Source of the DNA: Capillidium heterosporum
Taxonomy: Eukaryota > Entomophthoromycota > Entomophthoromycetes > Entomophthorales > Capillidiaceae
Direction of reading: 5' to 3'
Assembly (NCBI GenBank): GCA_016630905.1
Contig: WBMQ01000004.1
Location: 2,294,001 to 2,358,000, forward strand
Length of the DNA stretch: 64,000 nt
Every line of letters starts with the position of its first letter. Positions within the stretch are counted from its first letter, which is position 1. A model generated the notes under the pieces. The model had not been told where the DNA came from. It saw only the letters and a list, made by a program, of their open reading frames with translations, and searched no databases. Shown here one piece after another: positions 21,619 through 31,277 of the stretch. Made by a program: the position numbers and the translations under genes.

Positions 21619-23879
21619 ATGATCGTTAATTCAAAACTACTAACCCTACTACTGCTACCTTCGTTCTACAACCTTGAGGTAAATATTCCTTCAGCTAAAT
21701 ATTCATAAAGCAAATAGATCCATCAACCAAAAGATGCAGAAGCCCAATCCCATACACCTAATCTAAACCAGTTAGTCGACAACTCATTGGTGCTTTTACA
21801 CCCACCAAATGTGCTGCAGCCTCCCAAACCCAAGTTTACGTTACGTAAGTTGACGACCTTCAAAGAGTATGTGCAGAAGCTACAGGACGTCAAGAAGAAG
21901 GTCAACCCACCAAAGAAATCTACTTCAACGCCAACTCCAACTACTGGCCAAGACTCTCAAACTAAAATGGATAAGAATATTGATGAACAGGATGCTAATG
22001 AGACAAAGCTAAACTTGGAACTTCAGAATGAAAATACAACCGAAAGTTCAACTTTGACGGAACCGATTGACTCCAACTCAAATCTAAATAAACCGGTGCT
22101 TATCCAAGGTACCTTATTCAATAATAAGAATGAGCGATTTAACTACGCCTCTGTCGACTGTGCGGCTGGGATTATGGAAACCAACAAAGGAGCCCGCTCG
22201 GCCTCTTCCATCTTACATAAGGATAAGGACCGCTACTTACTAGATAAATGCACTAGCGAAAGGCACATTGTCATAGAATTATGTCAGGATATAAGCATAT
22301 CGACTGTGGTTTTAGGAAACCTCGAGTTCTTCTCGTCGACTTTTAAGACATTTAAGATCTACACCTAGTGTCAATTACCCTCCGAAAAAGGATAAAGGCT
22401 GGTATTTGGTTGGAACATACGAGGCTAAGAACGTGAGGAGGCTTCAGGTATATATTTTTTACAACTTTTATTTATATATATGGATGGAAATAGGCCTTTG
22501 ACACCGGTAAGACGCTTTTTAACAGGTACATCAGGCTGGAGTTCCTGTCCCACTATGGCGAAGAATACTACTGTCCCATCACCCAGGTCATGGTCTTTGG
22601 ATCTTCACCAATTGCCCACTTGGACGAGAATCGAGTGGAAAAGGTGGAGGTCGACCCCGAGGCCTTAACTGAGCCGGTTCCTAGCGTGGATTCTGCCCAG
22701 TTGATTGAAGCTTTGGAATCAGAAGCTCAAGCCGAAGCCCAAGATGATATCCAACTGGATGAAATCGAAGAGCAGCCAGCTACCAAGATGGACGATGGGT
22801 CATCCACTTTTATAGAAACGCACTTCAGCACAACCGCTACGACGACCGAATCGGAACTCATCAGCGGCCAATGCTCTGTATCTAATTTGTGCAGTAGTGA
22901 CACTGATCCCCACTCTACCTATCAGTTTAGTGCTACCTACCATGCGACTCGATCAGCAGCTTAGAGACCTGTTCTGCCCCAAGAAATGCCCCGTCGAATC
23001 CACTTCTTTTGCTAATACGATGGCACCGACCAGCCCCTACGACCCAGCCCCTCATTTCTCCAAAATACTGACCTCCAATTTAACAAACACTACCGGCTCA
23101 CCTCTTCTCCAATCGGGCCCTCTAAGTAAGGAGGATGGCCGTAAGCTAGCCAACGCAATGGACCAAGGCTGCAGCCTACCCCATCTTACCGACGGTATTG
23201 GCAACAAAAATGGTAATAACCAATGCACCGATGCCTCAGAGTACGATAAGGAAACGCAAGCCTCCCAACAAAGTACCCAATCGACAAATGCACCTCCAAC
23301 CAACGCTGGTTCCGAGAACGTCTTCATCACCATCACTAGACGCCTCAACGTTCTCGAGGCTAAACTTACTCTCATGCAAGGCTTCGTTGACGATCAAGCT
23401 AGTACGTTCAATTCCATCACCCACCAATTAGAAGTACATTTGGGCACCCAGTTCCAAGAGGCTATTTCACATTTGAGTAGGAATACACGAAGGCAGCTCG
23501 ATGATTTGAGAAGGAATCAAGCTGAAGTATGGAGACTTTTAAATACGAGGATTTCCAGTAACAAGAAGAACTATGATGCTGACGCGCTACAAATGCGTAT
23601 CCTAGTTGAAAAATTGTCCGAAGAGGTAGGTTTACTGCTTCATCCTTATTTTTCTCTTTATTTTTATCAAATTCAAGACGCTAACTAATGACTAATTTTT
23701 GTTTTATATTTTAGGTCGCATTCGGCAAGCGGTTGATCTTCATGCAGCTGGTCCTACTATTTGTTGTCGTTGGAGCTGTAATTTTGGTACTTTCTTACTA
23801 CCTCAGCTTCAACTACAGCCCGCTACCCAGTGTCAACTTGGGCAGCGGTACCGAGGTTACTTCTAGATTCCACAGCTGA
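21619..23879 (+). CDS. SLP1: SUN-like ER membrane protein SLP1/SUCO/OPT family
   Basis: Non-canonical SUN protein of the ER, linked in yeast to stability of nascent soluble proteins with Emp65. An N-terminal signal peptide (MIVNSKLLTLLLLPSF) is followed by intron ~21,679-21,719, a Lys-rich stretch (TLRKLTTFKEYVQKLQDVKK), an Asn/Thr-rich acidic linker and the SUN-like domain: RFNYASVDCAAGIMETNKGA, HIVIELCQDISISTVVLGNL, EFFSSTFKTFKIY, SVNYPPKKDKGWYLVGTYEA, then across intron ~22,448-22,493 YIRLEFLSHYGEEYYCPITQ. A coiled coil (FITITRRLNVLEAKLTLMQG...) and one C-terminal membrane segment (LIFMQLVLLFVVVGAVILVL) complete the family layout. Inside the SUN domain the frame breaks at T22366 (ATC TAC ACC T AGT GTC); spacing to the human protein is exact only if this T is skipped. 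A further frame change near 22,880-22,953 is explained by a 79-nt intron (GTATCT..GATCAG), though ACC T ACC near 22,938 is an alternative. Confidence 0.9.
22366..22366 (+). other. +1 frame break in SLP1 (ACC T AGT; zero-frame stop TAG)
   Basis: The conserved run FFSST-K-F before the site and SVNYP after it are separated by the same number of residues as in human SUCO only when one base is skipped. A 34-nt GTCGAC..CTAG intron would restore frame too, but would delete the conserved residues. Confidence 0.7.
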
Positions 23880-24268
23880 TTAGGTTTGAAGTGAGGTTCA
23901 TTTAATGGATAAACATCTCAAATTTCTGAGGGATTATGAGGTGGTGTTTGGAATATCTTATTAACGTGGTTTTTGGTTTTGCTTTCATCTTTTGGTGGTG
24001 TCTTGTACGATTTTCTATATTTCAAATAAACTCCTCTAGTCTATTATTTGATTTCATGCTATCATTTTCTTTGAAATACTAATCATCTGGACAGCTTCAT
24101 TTAGTTATCAAGAAATAAAGATCTAGTATGCTACTTATAATATTTGAGCAGAGATATATTTAATCGTATGTGATGCAAGCAGCGTTGTACATGTAAGATC
24201 GAATAACTGAAGTAGAAATAAAAAAGAGCCAAAGTGTTCAAATTGGTAGCATTAATTCACCCATGTCT
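23880..24268. other. intergenic, convergent 3' ends
   Basis: About 390 bp between the convergent SLP1 and BED/hAT genes. No further feature is recognised. Confidence 0.5.
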
Positions 24269-25540
24269 TCAGTTGTTGGTAGGTGACTTACGGAACATGA
24301 GGGCTTCGGCGGTGTGGTGGATGTAAGGAGGAGCCCCTGGAGCAATAGCGATGTTCTCGGTAAAAGTCGGCACTTTGTCGTTCTTTCTCTTCTTGGGCGG
24401 GCGTCCAGGACGTCTTAAGAAATGTTCGGTGTTGATGGTCTCCATCATCGATTCGAATTGAGCCGTCGAGTCGTGTAACGCGTCGACAGCATCAACGGGG
24501 AAGGCCGACAAAAAAGTGGAGGCTTCAAAATCGGTAAGTGAAGGGTGCGGTTGATTGTCAACTGGGGGTTGGCTATTCAACATGTTTTTCAAGATTTCAC
24601 GTAGACGTTCGACACTAGGGAGTTGGGCGTTAGGGCTAATCAGCTTGAGGAGCTTGATGAACTGGGGGCTCTCTACAATGTTGAGCGGTAACGTGTCGCT
24701 GAGAATCCAGGTGATCAAGGCTTCCTCCATACTACCTTTAGTGCCCGACAAAGTCGATGGCAGAGTGAAGTTGGGTTGGAATACCGTTGACATCTCGCTT
24801 TGTGAGAGGGTACGGGTAGGCTTAGGTCGGATGGTGCCACCGGCTAAAAACGCCTGTTTGGGGCCTCTGGGGAACAAATTACTTTGGACGCCATGTTTCT
24901 TGCTGAGATGTCGAATTAAGGTGTCGACTCGAGTCGAAGGTTTGTAAGCGCGGGAGCAGGCGCTGCATTGGACAGTATCGTTCCTATTGGCATCAAAGTA
25001 GTAGTAGGCTACCTTGTCCATAGAGTAGTTCTGGTTCTCTTTGGGCAATCTGAAAGACGTTAGCCGTTCTCTGAAATGGTTTTGCAATACCCCGCGCTTG
25101 TTCCGCTTTGTTGAGCTGTCGACAGTTTCTGCATTTTCAGTATTGGCGTCTTCTCCTTCTATGTTGTAGCTGTACCCATCCTCATTATCTGACGACACTT
25201 GACTCTGGTTGTCATTTTCATCCTCTTTATTGTCACTTTCATTGCCTTGACTGTCTTCTATAGTTTGGCTGTCCTTTTCCAGCTTGGTTATCTCCGCGTA
25301 TTTTTCGATTATGTTTTGAGTTATGTAATCTTTCAGCTCGAATTCAGTAGCTGGACCATCTTTTGCGTCGTCAACTTGGCCTTTTGATTCGCTATCGGCA
25401 ATTTGACTGTCGGATTGGCCTTGGATTTCAACCTGCTGCAGCTGTGCCTGAACTTCGTTTAGATCCTTTTGCCCTGTCTCTTGAAGTTCTGGGTTAGGCT
25501 CCATCTTAGTACGTTTCAACTTTTCAAACTTCAATTCCAA
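24269..25540 (-). CDS. BED zinc-finger protein derived from the N-terminal part of a hAT transposase, with AT-hook
   Basis: Intronless, 423 residues. Residues 1-150 are acidic, Gln/Glu/Asp-rich. Residues ~175-220 form a BED-type zinc finger with C192, C195, H211 and H216 (VQCSACSRAYKPSTRVDTLI, RHLSKKHGV). Residues ~273-320 (ALITWILSDTLPLNIVESPQ, FIKLLKLISPNAQLPSVERL) match the stretch that follows the BED finger in hAT transposases (pattern Pro-Phe-x-x-Val-Glu-x-x-x-Phe, then Leu-Pro-Ser). The RNase H-like catalytic core and the C-terminal dimerisation region are absent. Residues 375-388 contain an AT-hook-like RRPGRPPKKRKND. The frame is fully open and the codon use is like the neighbours, so this looks like a host gene recruited from a transposase, perhaps a DNA-binding regulator. 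That role is inference. Confidence 0.8.
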   Translation of the reverse strand: MELKFEKLKRTKMEPNPELQETGQKDLNEVQAQLQQVEIQGQSDSQIADSESKGQVDDAKDGPATEFELKDYITQNIIEKYAEITKLEKDSQTIEDSQGNESDNKEDENDNQSQVSSDNEDGYSYNIEGEDANTENAETVDSSTKRNKRGVLQNHFRERLTSFRLPKENQNYSMDKVAYYYFDANRNDTVQCSACSRAYKPSTRVDTLIRHLSKKHGVQSNLFPRGPKQAFLAGGTIRPKPTRTLSQSEMSTVFQPNFTLPSTLSGTKGSMEEALITWILSDTLPLNIVESPQFIKLLKLISPNAQLPSVERLREILKNMLNSQPPVDNQPHPSLTDFEASTFLSAFPVDAVDALHDSTAQFESMMETINTEHFLRRPGRPPKKRKNDKVPTFTENIAIAPGAPPYIHHTAEALMFRKSPTNN

Positions 25541-26135
25541 CTTTGGCCCAGTGGAAAGTGGAAAGCTTTTGGATGGAGGGGACTCTGGTTTGTCTATTCC
25601 TGTACCATTACGTCATTCTAGGATCTGGAACTTATAGATTCGGCAAAACTACTGGCTGTATGGGTTGATTCATGATAGTACTTGGCTACTATTTGCTGAA
25701 TCACAAACGTATTACGCAAACTTAGCCTCTACTAAACCAGTTCTGTATTGATTAGTAAACTTTCAGAAAGCTGTAAATCCAGTTTCCAGCCAACTCAAAA
25801 ATGGTTTAAGCTTTGTTCAGGAAATAGTGACAAATTTTACAAATGAACTTGTAAAAAGTGACTATAATTTTGGATCAAATAGTATTTGTAGTGTGATTTG
25901 TTTAGGAGTTGGATGCAAATTTGAAAGGAATTTATATCTGTGGAATATTTTACAAGGCCATACCATCTTTTTACCCAAAGCAGATTTTCCAAAGACTGAG
26001 TCAATGAAATGACGTATCCTAAATCGTCTTCATTGATTTGTTGTGATAGATTTTGGTAAAGTGAAAAGTTGGATTCGAACTAGGAGGCATTTCAACCAGC
26101 CTTCTTATCAACACATCTCAATTGCAAAGCATAGA
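25541..26135. promoter_or_regulatory. divergent promoter region, BED/hAT gene / MDP1
   Basis: About 600 bp between divergent start codons. Plus-strand open stretches at 25,827-26,012 and 26,043-26,135 are not supported by similarity; the second is simply in frame with MDP1 upstream of its first good ATG. Confidence 0.4.
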
Positions 26136-26851
26136 ATGCTCAAAAGTTTAGATTTAGATTTAGACCAACTGCCCAAGCTTATAGCTTTCGACCTAGACTA
26201 CACAGTTTGGCCATTCTACGTAGACTGTCACATTTCGGGCGAGCCTTTTACAATCGATGCTAAAGGTGATTTGAAGGATAGGTAAAAAAGCATTGCTAAA
26301 AGATGTACTAAACCATGTCACTTCAACAATTAGAAATGGATTTGTCATTAAACCTTACAAGGCCATCCCAACAATACTCAACTTTCTAAAGTTGTACTGT
26401 CCCAATGTCAAGTTAGCTTTAGCTTCCCGAACTCCGGAACCGGTCTGGTAAATTTTAAACTTGTACTGATGTATAAGATTAACTTTGTGTTTATATATGC
26501 AGGGCTCAAGGTATAATAGACAACCTGGAATTAGCCAAAGACATGGAAAAAGTCTCAATTTTAGCTTCAGAAATCTTGCAAGAGCCCACTCAAGTCGATC
26601 CTTCAACTTTACCTACCAAATTCGTAGACTATTTCGATAGTGTGCAACTGTACCCAGGTCAAAAGCAACCGCACTTTAGGCAGATTAATAAGGATACAAC
26701 TGTCCATTTTGAGGATATGATGTTCTTCGATGACGAACCTCGAAACGTAAAGGACGTTGGCAAGTTGGGAGTGGATACCGTCTATGTGACGGATGTTGGA
26801 TTTACCATTGATTTATTTAAAAAGGCCCTGTTGGACTTTAGTAAAAAATAA
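26136..26851 (+). CDS. MDP-1 type magnesium-dependent HAD phosphatase
   Basis: HAD-superfamily acid phosphatase of the MDP-1 family (protein phosphotyrosine and sugar phosphates in vitro in mammals). Three exons with introns ~26,280-26,334 and ~26,448-26,502. Motif I is LIAFDLDYTVWPFYVDCHIS, with nucleophile Asp and acid Asp in DLD and the diagnostic WPF. Motif II is LALASRTPEP, and motif IV is MMFFDDEPRNVKDVGKLGVD with the paired Asp that bind Mg. Motif III lysine is probably within FDSVQLYPGQKQPHF. The order and spacing match human MDP1. The ATG at 26,136 (MLKSLDLDLDQLPK) begins just before motif I as in the family. No frame break. Confidence 0.92.
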
Positions 26852-27561
26852 TAAATTGAGATATGTGTTTTTACGTTGAGAATATAAGCATACTATTTAC
26901 TAGATTGAAGTTTGAAAGTGTACAAGGTAGTTAGAGTAGAGACACTATATAAAAACTGGTTTTGATTACGATTACCCTTTTTATGTCTATACAGTAGCTT
27001 GGTTCTACTTTTCTAACCATCTTCAAACTATAACAAGGCTGAAGTCTACTTCCTTGACCTTGCTGAAAGTATTAAAATCAAGTTTTTGGATTGTTTTGAA
27101 AACAATGCCAAAAAGGCTTATCAAAATCTGCCCTATTTGCGTCATTTTGCAACCAATCAGGTTTTACAAACCTCGACAAACATAATGCACAAATTTAGGA
27201 TAGTCTTTTTACTGGGTAATTTATGTCAAGTTGCTAAATTTTCGTGATGCCCCTAAATAGTTTTGAGACTTAGCCAATGAAGATCAATAATATTCGAGGT
27301 GACTAACCTTGTTTGTGGGAGGAAGTTAAGGTTGCAGTGTAGAATGGAGTCCGCTTACGTTTGGTTTTCAATGGCAATTGTTAGTTATCTGCCTGGTATA
27401 TAAACTAAGTTGAAGCTATCGATGAAACTTGATTAAACACGACTTTTTCTGTGTATTTACTATTTGGATATCTCCACCGATATATACTGTCGACGACTTT
27501 GTGTTTTTGGATACTGATATAGTCAACATTTCAGCTCAACGAACGTAGTTTGGACTTAAAG
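26852..27561. other. intergenic with promoter of the next gene
   Basis: About 700 bp. The distal part is plain A+T-rich DNA; the proximal part holds a good TATA box (TATATAAA at 27,397-27,404). No ORF or RNA gene is recognised. Confidence 0.45.
27397..27404 (+). promoter_or_regulatory. TATA box
   Basis: TATATAAA, 158 bp upstream of the ATG at 27,562; it implies a 5' leader of roughly 130 nt. Confidence 0.5.
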
Positions 27562-28254
27562 ATGAGTAAGGACGCTTTTACCTTGTCACAGCTCCGCGAC
27601 TATGTCGACCACCAAGAGCAATCCAATCGGTTTAATAGTAGCCTTCAAGGTCAGTTCGAAGGCGATAGCAGCTTCAACTCTCTGGCTCAGTTTAGCTCCT
27701 TACCCTTTGATAATGAGGGTTATTTTGAGTGCCTAGATGGTGATCATTTATCTAACAATATGAGATGTTTCGATGCAGCACTTTCGTTGGAAGATGAAAT
27801 GAGGAACTTAGCACTATATGATAATCCCGATCCAACTCAAAATTTCGACGAGGCCTGGTCCACTATACCTAATCAGCAGCAGCTCCATACGGAATTTGAC
27901 CTCGATGAATTTAATTTCCACTGCAATAATAATGATTATCAATCTAGAATCCAACACCCCAACTACCCCAGTTTTCAGTATCTTCAACCTCGACATTGCA
28001 ACGTAGGCTCACAATCGAACTTTCAAAGGGATGTAAGGAGCACTATCGATTCAAGAGATGCCAAAAAAGAAGCCACCAAGTTTAGCGCTAGTTATACGAC
28101 TTCATGTACCAATATCGAAGATGCTGCGCTCGAAGTTTACGACAATTATCTTTGCAAAGGTTCGGCCCTGGTTGAAAATTTGGATGTAGGTCACCGATAT
28201 TCTAGCCGAGTTAACGATCGGTTGAGTATGTTAATGTACCACTTGAAAAATTAG
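27562..28254 (+). CDS. acidic Asn/Gln-rich protein of unknown function
   Basis: Not recognised. Intronless, 230 residues, starting MSKDAFTLSQLRDYVDHQEQ. The middle is acidic and rich in Asn, Gln, Phe and Tyr (DNPDPTQNFDEAWSTIPNQQ, EFDLDEFNFHCNNNDYQ), as in activation domains or unstructured adaptor proteins. The C-terminus is more ordered (EDAALEVYDNYLCKGSALVE, SSRVNDRLSMLMYHLKN) and could be a short helix. There is no signal peptide or membrane segment. A TATA box lies upstream. Single W with flanking acidic residues recalls peroxin-type motifs, but the match is too weak to name. Confidence 0.65.
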   Translation: MSKDAFTLSQLRDYVDHQEQSNRFNSSLQGQFEGDSSFNSLAQFSSLPFDNEGYFECLDGDHLSNNMRCFDAALSLEDEMRNLALYDNPDPTQNFDEAWSTIPNQQQLHTEFDLDEFNFHCNNNDYQSRIQHPNYPSFQYLQPRHCNVGSQSNFQRDVRSTIDSRDAKKEATKFSASYTTSCTNIEDAALEVYDNYLCKGSALVENLDVGHRYSSRVNDRLSMLMYHLKN

Positions 28255-28920
28255 CATTGTACCTTTATTTCTAATTAAAGTGACTTTTTATTGAAATTAT
28301 ATATAGTAATATCTTTCATTTTTATATATTGAAATAATTTCACCAAGCAAACTTTTCTAATAGATAACAGATTACAGTGTCTTTACTATTATAGGTTGAA
28401 AAGTATTTACATACATATAAAGTTGGGAAATGTATTAAGACCCCTATATTATATTATCTACTACGATAGATGGCTATGTAGGTATAGAGTATATATGAAA
28501 GAGTCACTATAAAGATGTAATTATATGCATATATAATCCCTGCAATTCATGAATTGCTAGTGTGTTCAAGATAAGCAAAAAAATTTAGTTCAACTCTGGT
28601 CCGAAATCACCTTATTAGTTTCCTTAACAAAATAAGGCAAAGGTGCAATAGTTTCTGACCAAACCTAAAGATAAATTATCGTGGAGGATAACCCAAAAAT
28701 GTTGGAGCTAAATTGCAAAGGCAATTCACTGCCTAATTTCACTATACAAATCCACCACTGCTTCCTATTAAAGATAGACATTTCAATACCCAAGAGCCAA
28801 TTTACTATATCTCATAAATTGCCTTTGCTACCTATATAAACAATATATAAGTTTGATCCAAAATCCTCTTTAAAGTCACCTTTACACTTATTCGACTTCA
28901 ATACGATCCAATTTTCCAGC
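28255..28920. other. intergenic with promoter of the small secreted protein
   Basis: A+T-rich; contains a TATA box (TATATAAA at 28,833-28,840). No other feature is recognised. Confidence 0.45.
28833..28840 (+). promoter_or_regulatory. TATA box
   Basis: TATATAAA, 81 bp upstream of the ATG at 28,921. Confidence 0.5.
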
Positions 28921-29304
28921 ATGAAACTACTTAAAATTATATTATCCCTAACCTTGCTAACGCTCTATCAAAGCAGACCGTTGGGTGACCTAGCACCGAT
29001 TGGAAAAGTCTTGGATTCTGTACCCATTAGTCAACCTAGGGCGGCTAGAGGTGCTAGAGGAGTTAGTGGTGCTAGAGAACTTAATGCAGCCCGTCAAGAC
29101 TCTCAACCAAATTCTCCGATAGCCAACAATGGTCAACAAGCTAATCAAGTATTAGGCACCAGCAATCTACCCCTCACCGATGCTTTGCTCAACAGCCATA
29201 TTCAAGAGAATGAATCGAATGTCCCAATTAGCCCGGTGATAGCTAGTGAGTCAACGAGCAAGATGATGACTGTTATGGGTGCTAGAGACACTACCATACC
29301 ATAA
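28921..29304 (+). CDS. small secreted protein with Gly-Ala-Arg repeats
   Basis: Intronless, 127 residues. The N-terminus (MKLLKIILSLTLLTLYQSRP) is a good signal peptide. The mature part is Cys-free, disordered in look and carries a GAR-type stretch (RAARGARGVSGARELNAAR), then Asn/Gln- and Ser-rich sequence ending in VMGARDTTIP. No membrane anchor, so probably secreted. The basic residues could be processing sites, as in secreted peptide precursors, but no repeated mature peptide is obvious. I know no family for it. Confidence 0.6.
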   Translation: MKLLKIILSLTLLTLYQSRPLGDLAPIGKVLDSVPISQPRAARGARGVSGARELNAARQDSQPNSPIANNGQQANQVLGTSNLPLTDALLNSHIQENESNVPISPVIASESTSKMMTVMGARDTTIP

Positions 29305-29904
29305 TACGGATACTGCGGACATTTGCACTTGGATTCATGGTAGAGCGAGCATAGCACTACTTTAAATATAAAATAAACGCGATTATATTTTAAAATTTCA
29401 TACCATGCTATAAGCCAATCCTTTTTGATACACTGCCATTCATTTATTAGAACCATATACATTTCAGATACACATACTTTTTACTTTCTTTAGTGACAAA
29501 CTTTTCCAAACTCGTCACTATCATGTTCACAAATTCTGGATGAATTTATAAAAACCCAACTGCGAAAGCTCACCCCATTTTCTGAACTTAGTAGGTCTTT
29601 CTAGAAATAACCAGTAACATCCACGCTCCCAAAAATGAATCCAACTTCTCAAACCCTATTGGAGCAAAGCAGTAACGACGAAACTCAATTGTCCATTGGT
29701 CCAAGTGGAAATAAGCTACTTGTAGCTTGAAAAATTTTGTCAAGCAGGACATGGATCTTGACTCACATACCAAAGGAAATCCCAAACTACTGTGCACTGA
29801 TTGGCTACTTTGCTAAAACCTAGGAAATTTCAGGAGTAGGTATATAAAAGCCACAACTGCCCTCCCTTCCTCACCAACTATCTAAGAAGATACAAAGAAA
29901 ACAA
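29305..29904. other. intergenic with strong promoter
   Basis: About 600 bp holding the promoter of the following gene, with a TATA box at 29,841-29,848. Minus-strand open stretches show no family resemblance. Confidence 0.45.
29841..29848 (+). promoter_or_regulatory. TATA box
   Basis: TATATAAA, 64 bp upstream of the ATG at 29,905, leaving a leader of about 30-35 nt, typical of highly expressed genes. Confidence 0.6.
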
Positions 29905-30456
29905 ATGGCCAGCTTCGATCCCAAAAAATTAAAGGCCGTCCTCAAGGAAGGTGGTAAGCGTGCCGTCGAAATCGTTGGTGTTGCCGAGACCGGCGGCCTC
30001 GAATTCTTCTGCACCAAGCTCGATGAACCCGAAGGCAACGTCGAACTTTTGGTCGAATCGTTGGGCGCCATGAACAAGCCTATCGACCCCACCGAAGAAG
30101 AATCCAAGGGTGGTTCCCAGGACATCGGTAAGATGTTGTTTGCTGCCGGTGACGCCCAGTTGGCCATCGCTGCCTACGTCCCCAAGGCTTTGCAGGAGAA
30201 GCTCAGCGCCAAGGTGTGGCTCGAGGAAGTCTTGGCCAAGTTCAACGGCAAGTTGGTTGATGGTAGCGAGGAGGTTGCCACCGGTGTTGTCGCCAAGGAC
30301 GCCGATAAGGACATCTTCCCCTTGAAGGTCCGCGATGCCGCCATCCCCGTTTCCATCCAGTTTTTGCAGAGCAAGGGTCTCTTCCCCATCAAGGAGGATG
30401 AGGACAGTGACGACGACTTCATCATGGGTGACGACTTTGACTACGACAACTGCTAA
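29905..30456 (+). CDS. conserved-looking acidic protein, probably abundant
   Basis: Intronless, 183 residues, no named family. It begins MASFDPKKLKAVLKEGGKRA and contains GGLEFFCTKLDEPEGNVELL, GGSQDIGKMLFAAGDAQLAI and an acidic tail (EDEDSDDDFIMGDDFDYDNC). From memory it resembles small uncharacterised proteins of oomycetes and other protists more than known fungal proteins; this was not searched. Codon use is far more biased than in neighbouring genes (GCC, GTC, AAG, GGT dominate) and the gene has a close TATA box, so it is probably strongly expressed. It has no signal peptide, membrane segment or zinc motif. Function unknown. Confidence 0.75.
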   Translation: MASFDPKKLKAVLKEGGKRAVEIVGVAETGGLEFFCTKLDEPEGNVELLVESLGAMNKPIDPTEEESKGGSQDIGKMLFAAGDAQLAIAAYVPKALQEKLSAKVWLEEVLAKFNGKLVDGSEEVATGVVAKDADKDIFPLKVRDAAIPVSIQFLQSKGLFPIKEDEDSDDDFIMGDDFDYDNC

Positions 30457-31277
30457 GTGTTTTACCCTTTTACAGAGTTATAAAATTTATTGGGTATTGT
30501 GCCTTTACTAACATCTGACTTTTGTTGTTTTTACTGCTTGTGTATTCTATTTTTCTTTTACTAACTTTTATATTTTAATTTGGCCTTTGGTCACTACTTT
30601 GAATGTAAACATGTATTTTTGTTGATGAGATATAGTTTTAAAGTCGCTGCATATGTAACGAGCAATTAAAAGACTTTGTAGCTATCACTACAGTTAAATA
30701 GACTTTAGAGCACATACCTTACTCTGGCAATGCATTATCTTTCAATAGCAGCTCAAATGCATCTGTAAAAATAAGTTTGTATACTATCTAACTTGGTCTA
30801 TTTCTAATATGCTTACGTATAGCAAATAGGAGTATTTAACAGATACAAATATAGTAAGCCAACGATATATACCCATTTTTAGTAGTTTTTTAATAAATGT
30901 GTAAGGTATAGTAAGAATTAAGCCAACCTTGATGGTATACCAAGAGTTACACTATTCATTTCACACTATTTTTCCGCTACCAAGACAAATATAAGTTAAA
31001 TAAACTTATGGATAATTTGAAAACTTTTGATCCAATGGATTTTGTTTCCATTGGAAAGTTTATGAACAGGAAGCTTTAACCCAGTTTCCCAGAAACTCGA
31101 TGGGGGTCAACATTTGAAATCGATAAACAAATTTATTCCGACTCCAAGATGATTGGCAAAAGTGCTGGAGAATACCAAAGAAAGCTAAAGCAACTGTCAA
31201 GTGTCAAATTCAAAAGAGGCTAAACATCTCAAATCAATTCGCGAACAGCCTTCACGTCAAGCATCTGTCGAAGCAAA
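30457..31277. other. intergenic interval
   Basis: About 820 bp of A+T-rich DNA carrying the 3' end of one gene and the promoter of the Zn2Cys6 gene. Nothing else is recognised. Confidence 0.45.

Noticed and set aside
22875-22953. Second +1 break in SLP1 (ACC T ACC)
   Set aside because: A 79-nt intron with GTATCT donor and GATCAG acceptor explains the frame change, and the region is not conserved enough to prefer a skip.
25827-26012. 61-codon plus-strand ORF upstream of MDP1
   Set aside because: No family, no supporting splice or promoter signals; lies in a divergent promoter region.
26060-26140. tRNA-like TTCGAATCC box on the minus strand
   Set aside because: No A box, no cloverleaf and no acceptor stem; it lies just upstream of MDP1.
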